From assembly GCA_035644495.1 (NCBI GenBank), contig DASQOM010000120.1, positions 1 through 64,000 on the forward strand: DNA of 64,000 nucleotides, written 5' to 3'. Positions 58,869 to 64,000 of this stretch are shown here, in pieces. The DNA comes from JACQFK01 sp035644495. GTDB taxonomy: Bacteria > Planctomycetota > MHYJ01 > JACPRB01. A program made the position numbers and the translations under genes. Within the stretch, counting starts at the first letter, position 1. Each line of letters starts with the position of its first letter. The notes under the pieces are model-generated. The model was not told where the DNA came from. It did no database searches and was given only the letters and a program-made list of their open reading frames with translations.

Positions 58869-59923
58869 GGCTTCGCTCCGTTCTTCACCTCGATGAAGAC
58901 GTCCATCTGCTGGCCGACATACACGGGCAGCGCCCCGCTCGGGAAGCTGTAGACGGCCTGCATCACGCGGGTGTCGACGCGTTCGGTGGAGTCGCCGGTC
59001 AGCGAGCGCTTGGGCACGACATAGGGCTCGACGTACTCGAACTGGAGGGCGGTCTTGAGCTCGCGGTTGCCGCGCACGAAGGCGAAGGCGGCCGCCCCCT
59101 TCTGGAAGCGCCAGGCGTCGTTCTCGTCGACGTCGACGCGCAGATTCACCCGCTCCAGCGGGCCGAAGAGCACGAGCGGACTCTGGAGCGCGCCCGCGGG
59201 GGCGAATTCGCCGGCGCGGATATTGACCTGGAGGACCTTCCCCTTCGCGGGGGCGCGGACCACGAGCCGTCCGATCTCGGTGTCGGTCTGGTCCACCAGG
59301 GCCTGAGCCGCGGCGACCTCCGCCTCGGAGACCTGGATGTCGGCCTTCCACGACCCGGCCTTGAGCAGGATCAGCGCGGCCTTCGCCTCCGCGAGCCGAG
59401 CCTCCTGGGCCTGCACCGCGAACTTGCGGCGCTGGAGGTCCTCGACCGTGACCGCGCGCTTGTCGGCGACGCTTTCCCAGAGCGTGACCTGGTTCCTGAA
59501 GTCGGCGAGCTGGGCTTCCGCAGCGGCCACGCGCGACTCCGCCGGCGGCAGCTCCTCCGCGCGCGGCGCAGACTTGAGCCGCTCCAGCCGGGCCTTCGCC
59601 GAGCCGAGCGCGGTCTTCCGGACGGCGAGCTCGGCCCGCGTGTCCCGATCGTCGAGCTTGAACAGCGGCGCGCCCGCGGCGACGTCGTCGCCGACCTTCA
59701 CGTTCACCTCGAGCACGAGGCGGGCGAGCGGCGCGCCGATGGCGACGTTGCGGTTCATCGCCTCGAGGATGCCGGAGCCCGCGATATAGGTCGCGAAGGG
59801 TGGCCGCGCCGGATCCGCGATCGGCTGGGCGACGGGCGCCGGCTGGCTCCCCGCGGCCACGGTCACGATCGCGAACGCGGCGCCCGCCAGGGCGAGGACC
59901 GGGAGCAGGATGATTCGGAGCAT
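58865..59923 (-). CDS. HlyD/DevB-type membrane-fusion protein
   Basis: 352 residues. One N-terminal helix, a biotinyl-lipoyl half (LEVNVKVGDDVAAGAPLFKL), a long coiled hairpin (AKARLERLKSAPRAEELPPA), the second lipoyl half (APAKGKVLQVNIRAGEFAPA) and a beta-barrel. Links the DevCA-like transporter to the outer-membrane duct. Ten bases separate it from the ATPase. Confidence 0.9.
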   Translation of the reverse strand: MLRIILLPVLALAGAAFAIVTVAAGSQPAPVAQPIADPARPPFATYIAGSGILEAMNRNVAIGAPLARLVLEVNVKVGDDVAAGAPLFKLDDRDTRAELAVRKTALGSAKARLERLKSAPRAEELPPAESRVAAAEAQLADFRNQVTLWESVADKRAVTVEDLQRRKFAVQAQEARLAEAKAALILLKAGSWKADIQVSEAEVAAAQALVDQTDTEIGRLVVRAPAKGKVLQVNIRAGEFAPAGALQSPLVLFGPLERVNLRVDVDENDAWRFQKGAAAFAFVRGNRELKTALQFEYVEPYVVPKRSLTGDSTERVDTRVMQAVYSFPSGALPVYVGQQMDVFIEVKNGAKP

Positions 59924-59932
59924 CTCGTCACC

Positions 59933-60646
59933 TCAATGAGACTTGGGCGGCGCCTTGGTCACTTCGACGATGCGGCCGTCGTCCATCGTCGCGATGCGGT
60001 CGGCGAACTCGAAAATGCGCGAGTCGTGGGTCACGATGATCAGGGACCGCCCCTCGCCCATGGCCACGTCCCGGAACAGTTCCATGACCTTGTGGCCGGT
60101 CTCGTGGTCGAGCGCGCTGGTGGGCTCGTCGCAGACGATGAGGCGGGGCTGGTGGACGAGGGATCGCGCGATCGCGACGCGCTGCTGCTGGCCTCCGGAG
60201 AGCTGCGACGGCAGGGAATGGCCGCGGCCCTTGAGGCCGACCCGCTCCAGCATGTCCGAGGCGCGCTCGACGGCTTCGCGGCGGGCGACGCCCTTGATGA
60301 GGAGCGGGATCGCGGCGTTCTCCGCGGCGGTGAGCGTGGGGAGCAGGTTGAAGGCCTGGAAGACGAAGCCGATATGGTCGCCGCGGTAGCGGACGCGGTC
60401 GCGGTCGCGCATCGCCTTCATGTCCTGGCCGAAGACGTGGCAGGAGCCGGCGTCCTGGTCGAGGATCCCGGCGACGATGGAGATGAGGGTGGTTTTTCCG
60501 CAGCCCGAGGGCCCGACGAGCATGAGCAGCTCGTCGGAGGAGACCTCCAGGTCGACGCCCCGGAGGGCCGTGACTTTCGAGTCGCCGCTGCCGTAGGTCT
60601 TCGTGATCCCGGACAGCTCGACGGCGAGTTCCTGTGCAACTTCCAT
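59933..60646 (-). CDS. DevA/MacB-type ABC ATPase
   Basis: 237 residues. Walker A GPSGCGKTTLI, signature LSGGQQQRVAIARSL, Walker B LIVCDEPTSALD and THDSRIFEFADRI are intact. Works with the FtsX-type permease three bases upstream. DevBCA-type pumps with TolC export glycolipids or lipopeptides across the Gram-negative envelope. Confidence 0.93.
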   Translation of the reverse strand: MEVAQELAVELSGITKTYGSGDSKVTALRGVDLEVSSDELLMLVGPSGCGKTTLISIVAGILDQDAGSCHVFGQDMKAMRDRDRVRYRGDHIGFVFQAFNLLPTLTAAENAAIPLLIKGVARREAVERASDMLERVGLKGRGHSLPSQLSGGQQQRVAIARSLVHQPRLIVCDEPTSALDHETGHKVMELFRDVAMGEGRSLIIVTHDSRIFEFADRIATMDDGRIVEVTKAPPKSH

Positions 60647-60649
60647 GCG

Positions 60650-61807
60650 TCACCCCTTGAAGACGATCGCGGGTTCGAGTCGGATGACCTTGATCAGGCT
60701 GAGCAGGGCGGCGAAGGTGCAGATCACGGCGATGGCCCCGCCCGTGCCGCAGAGGATCTGCCAGGGGAGCCGGAACGCCAATTCGGTGTTCGTGCCGACC
60801 GCGCGGCCGAACATCGCGGCGAGGCCGGTGCCGAAGCCGTAGCCGATGCCGCCGACCAGGAGGGCCTGGAGGACGACCATGACGAGCAGGGTCCCGTTCG
60901 TCGCGCCCATCGCCTTGAGCGCGGCGAAGTGCTTGAGGTTCTCGAGCGTGAAGTTGTAGAAGGTCTGGCCCGCGATGGCGGTACCGACGAGGAAGCCGAG
61001 GAGCACGGCGATCCCGAAGTTGATCGGGATGCCTGTGTACTTCATGAAATAGCTGATCGTCAGGCTCTCGAACTCCGGCTTCGTATAGGCGGCCAGCGTC
61101 GTGCCCTTCGCGATCCGGGAGGCGAGCTCCTTCGGGGTGATGCCCGGCCTGGCCTTCGCCTGGATGAAGGAGAGCAGCTTCCGCTCCATCGGCGCGAACG
61201 TCGTCGCGCGGGTATAGGTCGTGTAGACGACGGGCTGCGACTGGAAGGTGCGCGAGACGCGGCAGATGCCGACGACGACCGCGCGGTGGTCGTTGAGCTC
61301 CACCGTGCTGCCGACCTTGAGCGGGATCGCAATCCCGTCGGGGCCTTTCCTGGCGAGCTTGCCCTTCGCGCCCGCCTCGTCGATGATGACGCCGTCGGCG
61401 CGGCGCAGGTCCGCCAGGGCCCCCTCGATCATCGTCGCGGGTCCGCCGATCAGGGTCGCGTCGTCGAGCCCGACGACGTTGCAGGCCTGGAAGTTGCCGT
61501 TGTCGAGCCGGGCCTTGAGGATGCCCTTGTAGAGGGGGACGGCCCACTCGACGCCTTCGATGCCGCGGACGCGGAGCAGCTGGGTGTCCTGCAGGGGCTT
61601 GATGTCGTCGACGAACTGGACCTTGGGGTCCATGACCCAGACGTCGGCCAGGGCAGAGTCGGTGATGAAGCCGTAGGTCCGGGTCATGAGGCCGACGAAG
61701 ATCGCCATCTGCTGGGTGATGAGGAACGAGGCGAAGGTGAGGCCCATGACGATGCCGAAGTATTTGCCGCGGTCGCCGGTGAGCATGCGGAGGGCAACGT
61801 AGATCAT
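60650..61807 (-). CDS. DevC/FtsX-type ABC permease
   Basis: 385 residues from ATG 61807, which overlaps the tetR stop as ATGA; the open frame further upstream is not protein-like. MIYVALRMLTGDRGKYFGIV is the usual DevC start. A large periplasmic domain follows, then three helices with TLENLKHFAALKAMGATNGT before the second. Four-helix MacB/DevC topology. Unlike MacB it is separate from the ATPase. Confidence 0.9.
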   Translation of the reverse strand: MIYVALRMLTGDRGKYFGIVMGLTFASFLITQQMAIFVGLMTRTYGFITDSALADVWVMDPKVQFVDDIKPLQDTQLLRVRGIEGVEWAVPLYKGILKARLDNGNFQACNVVGLDDATLIGGPATMIEGALADLRRADGVIIDEAGAKGKLARKGPDGIAIPLKVGSTVELNDHRAVVVGICRVSRTFQSQPVVYTTYTRATTFAPMERKLLSFIQAKARPGITPKELASRIAKGTTLAAYTKPEFESLTISYFMKYTGIPINFGIAVLLGFLVGTAIAGQTFYNFTLENLKHFAALKAMGATNGTLLVMVVLQALLVGGIGYGFGTGLAAMFGRAVGTNTELAFRLPWQILCGTGGAIAVICTFAALLSLIKVIRLEPAIVFKG

Positions 61808-62460
61808 CGCGGGCCGCCTTTCCTCTTCGGAGTTCCCAGAGCCCGGATGCCGGCGATGGAGAAGGTGACGATGTGATCCGCGAGCGCGTCGAGATCGCGG
61901 AGGTCGGGCAGGGCGCCGTCGAGCCGCTTGATAACGGGCGCACAGTGCTTGTAGAAGAGGCACTGGCCGACGACGCTCTTGGCGGCGCGCTGGACCTGGA
62001 CGATGCCGGCGCCGGGCCCGGCGAGGACCTTGATGATCGCGCAAAGGCGGCCGTAGAGGGGGCGGATCATCTGCTCGACGATGCGGTCCAGGGCGGCGGT
62101 GGGCTCGATCATTTCGCGGGCCATCATCTTGCCGTGCACGGCCTGGTGGCCCTTGTCGAAGACGCGGAGCAGGAAGGCGCGGACGAAGGCGTGGAGCTGA
62201 TCTTCCGGGGTCGCGGCGCCGGAAAGTCCGCCGTGGTGCGGATGCTTGAGGAAGGATTCCTTGGCGTAGTGCTGGAGGACGGCGGTGTAGAGGCCCTCCT
62301 TGTCGCCGAAGTAGTAATTGACGGCGGCGAGGTTGGCGCCGGCGCGGGTGACGATGTCGCGGACGGTGGCGGCGCGGAAGCCGGCCTCGGAGAAGACGGC
62401 GCCGCCGGCCTCGAGGAGGCGCTCGCGGGTGTCGATCGCCGGGTCCGCGGTCCGGGTCAT
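61804..62460 (-). CDS. TetR/CecR-family repressor
   Basis: 218 residues. N-terminal HTH (TRERLLEAGGAVFSEAGFRA, TVRDIVTRAGANLAAVNYYF) and a C-terminal CecR-like ligand domain (HGKMMAREMIEPTAALDRIV). First gene of the export operon, so it probably represses itself and the pump until a lipophilic compound binds. GGAGGG stands ahead of the ATG. Palindromes that may be its operators are at 62474-62506. Confidence 0.9.
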   Translation of the reverse strand: MTRTADPAIDTRERLLEAGGAVFSEAGFRAATVRDIVTRAGANLAAVNYYFGDKEGLYTAVLQHYAKESFLKHPHHGGLSGAATPEDQLHAFVRAFLLRVFDKGHQAVHGKMMAREMIEPTAALDRIVEQMIRPLYGRLCAIIKVLAGPGAGIVQVQRAAKSVVGQCLFYKHCAPVIKRLDGALPDLRDLDALADHIVTFSIAGIRALGTPKRKGGPR

Positions 62461-62473
62461 CGGCCCTCCGGGT

Positions 62474-62506
62474 GAAACTATGGTTTCAAACGTCTGTATT
62501 AAACAG
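62474..62506. promoter_or_regulatory. candidate TetR operator
   Basis: Two small inverted repeats 13-47 nt upstream of tetR: GAAAC-TATG-GTTTC (62474-62487) and CTGT-ATTAA-ACAG (62494-62506). The segment 62461-62530 is AT-rich, like a promoter. Note that the second has the half-sites of a LexA box but with a spacer of 5, not 8. Confidence 0.5.
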
Positions 62507-62564
62507 GCATTTCACAGAAAGGCAAGCGGAAAATGGAGGGGTCGGCGGGCGGGTGCGGCCGGGT

Positions 62565-63500
62565 CTAGGAAAAGAACTGGCCGACCTTGGGCTGGTAGCC
62601 GTTCACGAACTCCGCGGCCGTCATCCGCCGCTTGTTCTCGGGCTGCAGCTCGAGGATCGTCACGTCCCCGTCCGCGCAGGCCACCTTGAACGACTCGTCC
62701 ACGGAGAGGATCGAGCCCGGCCGGTGGTCGGGCTTCTGCGGGTAGCGCGTCCCCTTCACCTTGTGGATCACCACCCGCTGCTTGCCGCCGAGGAACGTGA
62801 AGGCGCAGGGATAGGGGATCAGCGCGCGCACGAAGTTGTGGATCTTCGCGGCCGGCTTCCGCCAGTCGATGCGGCCGTCGTTCTTCTCGAACTTCTTGGC
62901 ATAGGTGGCCTCGCGCTCGTCCTGCGGCACCTCGATCTGCTGCCGCTCCTGGATCTTGGTGATCACGTCGACCAGCAGCTCGGCGCCCACCTGCGAGAGC
63001 TGGTCCTCGAGCTCGGGGGTCGTCGCCTCCGGCGGCACCGGCACCCGCGTAATCCCCAGGATCGGGCCCGCGTCCATCTTCTCCACCACCTTGACGATGC
63101 AGACGCCCGCGAACGGGTCGCCGTTGAGCAGCGCCCGCGCCACCGGCTCCGGCCCGCGATGCTTCGGCAGCAGCGAGGGATGGATGTTCAGCACGTAGTA
63201 GCGCGGCATCGACAGGATGTCGTTGCCGAGCTTCTGCCCGTACGCGACGACGACGATGACGTCCGGCGAGAGCGCCCGCAGCTCGCGGATGAACTCGTAC
63301 TCGTTGCAGTTCTCCGGCTGGAAGAGGTGGATTCCCTTCGCCTCCGCGACCTCCTTGACCGGACTCTTGTGGATCTCCTGGCCGCGGCCCGCCGGCCGGT
63401 CCGGCTGCGTCACGACCGCCATCAGCCGGTGCTCCGACGCCAGCAACTTCTCGACGGCCGGGACCGCAAAGCCCGACGTCCCGAAGAAGACGATGTTCAT
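62565..63500 (-). CDS. fmt: methionyl-tRNA formyltransferase
   Basis: 311 residues from ATG 63500. MNIVFFGTSGFAVPAVEKLL, then the active site N105, H107 (LNIHPSLLPKHRGPEPVARA) and D143 (EKMDAGPILG). The SLLP-x-x-RG signature is intact. C-terminal domain for tRNA follows. Its ATG overlaps the stop of the oxidoreductase gene upstream (ATGA). def is not in the window. Confidence 0.94.
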   Translation of the reverse strand: MNIVFFGTSGFAVPAVEKLLASEHRLMAVVTQPDRPAGRGQEIHKSPVKEVAEAKGIHLFQPENCNEYEFIRELRALSPDVIVVVAYGQKLGNDILSMPRYYVLNIHPSLLPKHRGPEPVARALLNGDPFAGVCIVKVVEKMDAGPILGITRVPVPPEATTPELEDQLSQVGAELLVDVITKIQERQQIEVPQDEREATYAKKFEKNDGRIDWRKPAAKIHNFVRALIPYPCAFTFLGGKQRVVIHKVKGTRYPQKPDHRPGSILSVDESFKVACADGDVTILELQPENKRRMTAAEFVNGYQPKVGQFFS

Positions 63501-64000
63501 ATGACGTTGGTCTCGAGATTGGGGGAGCCTTCCTTGAACCGCGACAGGCGGAGCGGAGTCAGATCCATCGAGGGACGGCCGGTCGTGAGGAGCTCCGCCA
63601 CCAGCATCCCCGTCGCCGGCGCGTGCATCACGCCGTGGCCGCTGAATCCGCAGGCGGCCCACCAGCCCGGCTCGCCCGCGGAACCGATGATCGGATGGTT
63701 GTCCGGCGTCACCTCGTAGAGCCCTCCCCAGCCCGTCCGGATCCGCGCATTCTCCAGCGCCGGCACCCGACCCATCGCCAGCTCCGCCACCTTCTCCAGG
63801 AATCCATAGTCCGCGTTCTCATTGAAACTCGAGGGCTCGTCCTTGTCCGCCTTCCCGATCAGCAGGCCGCCCGACTCGCTGTGCAGGTACACGCCCGTCG
63901 TGTAATCGATCGTCATCGGGATCGGGTGAGGGAACTCCGGCATCGGCTCCGTCACGAAGCACTGGCGCCGCACCGGTTTCACCGGGAGCTCCAGCCCGAA
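63497..64000 (-). CDS. FAD-dependent oxidoreductase (DAO family), N-terminal part outside window
   Basis: C-terminal 167 residues only; the frame is open through base 64000. ELPVKPVRRQCFVTE, then GVYLHSESGGLLIGK, TGWGGLYEVTPDNHPIIG and AACGFSGHGVMHAPATGMLV match the substrate and FAD-closing half of sarcosine oxidase/glycine oxidase-like DAO enzymes. The substrate is unknown. Coupled to fmt by a 4-nt overlap. Confidence 0.88.
   Translation of the reverse strand, partial: FGLELPVKPVRRQCFVTEPMPEFPHPIPMTIDYTTGVYLHSESGGLLIGKADKDEPSSFNENADYGFLEKVAELAMGRVPALENARIRTGWGGLYEVTPDNHPIIGSAGEPGWWAACGFSGHGVMHAPATGMLVAELLTTGRPSMDLTPLRLSRFKEGSPNLETNVI

Noticed and set aside
62494..62506. LexA box CTGT...ACAG upstream of tetR
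   Set aside because: The spacer is five bases rather than eight, and the site sits where a TetR operator is expected.

Overview
The window is high-GC DNA, very densely packed with genes, from a Gram-negative bacterium. It carries kdsA (Kdo synthesis, so probably LPS) and outer-membrane-type export genes. Menaquinone is made by the futalosine route (mqnA, mqnC). Several families here are common in Planctomycetota and relatives: a secreted sulfatase, two DUF1080 proteins, a MoxR/DUF58/VWA operon, a secreted PQQ-propeller/TPR giant and a kinase-FGE fusion. I infer a planctomycete-like, probably uncultured, bacterium; the phylum is not proven. I found no rRNA, tRNA, CRISPR array, transposase or replication origin.

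Layout. 1-1.7 kb: a partial glycosyltransferase and a secreted DUF1579 protein. 1.7-5.6 kb (minus): EIIA-CBS, TPR, mqnA, mqnC and a membrane protein in one tight operon. 5.7-7.5 kb (minus): a two-gene ABC-2 exporter. 7.5-20.3 kb (minus): a MoxR-DUF58-VWA-VWA-propeller-toroid operon. 20.4-22.9 kb (plus): BON lipoprotein, ribBA, kdsA. 22.9-28.6 kb: an accessory region. On the minus strand it has a chain of overlapping genes resembling F-type conjugation factors (TrbC-, TraF- and TraH-like) that ends in a VapBC pair. On the plus strand it has four tiny ORFs separated by hairpins, then a kinase. A deleted GxxExxY gene lies between the two. 28.6-32.9 kb (minus): lolD-like ATPase, permease, secreted protein, lexA, acyP and a papain-like enzyme. 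33-42.6 kb: MFS transporter, Tyr-rich lipoprotein, NIL protein, truB/rsmI, a putative outer-membrane barrel, bioD, topA and a cation exchanger. 42.7-50.9 kb: trp genes split into trpD-nudix and trpFBA by a block with a decayed secreted-protein gene, an AT-richer relic and two DUF1080 genes. 51-57 kb: ClC channel, sulfatase, NDH-2 and a lone NuoF-like protein. 57-62.5 kb (minus): a TetR-regulated DevBCA/TolC-type export operon. 62.6-64 kb: fmt and a partial FAD oxidoreductase.

Three genome-level patterns stand out. First, a family of 27-bp palindromes has conserved outer arms, a CCRGT-like loop and co-varying inner stems (20771, 32891, 32922, 44227). Second, there are at least three scars of what looks like a GxxExxY cassette, with characteristic ACAAAGACACC-type flanks (18.2, 26.1-26.4 and 41.8-42.1 kb). 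Third, many genes have a sigma70-like -10 box only 6-10 nt before the start codon, which predicts widespread leaderless mRNAs. Stop and start codons overlap (ATGA, GTGA or TGATG) at about twenty junctions.
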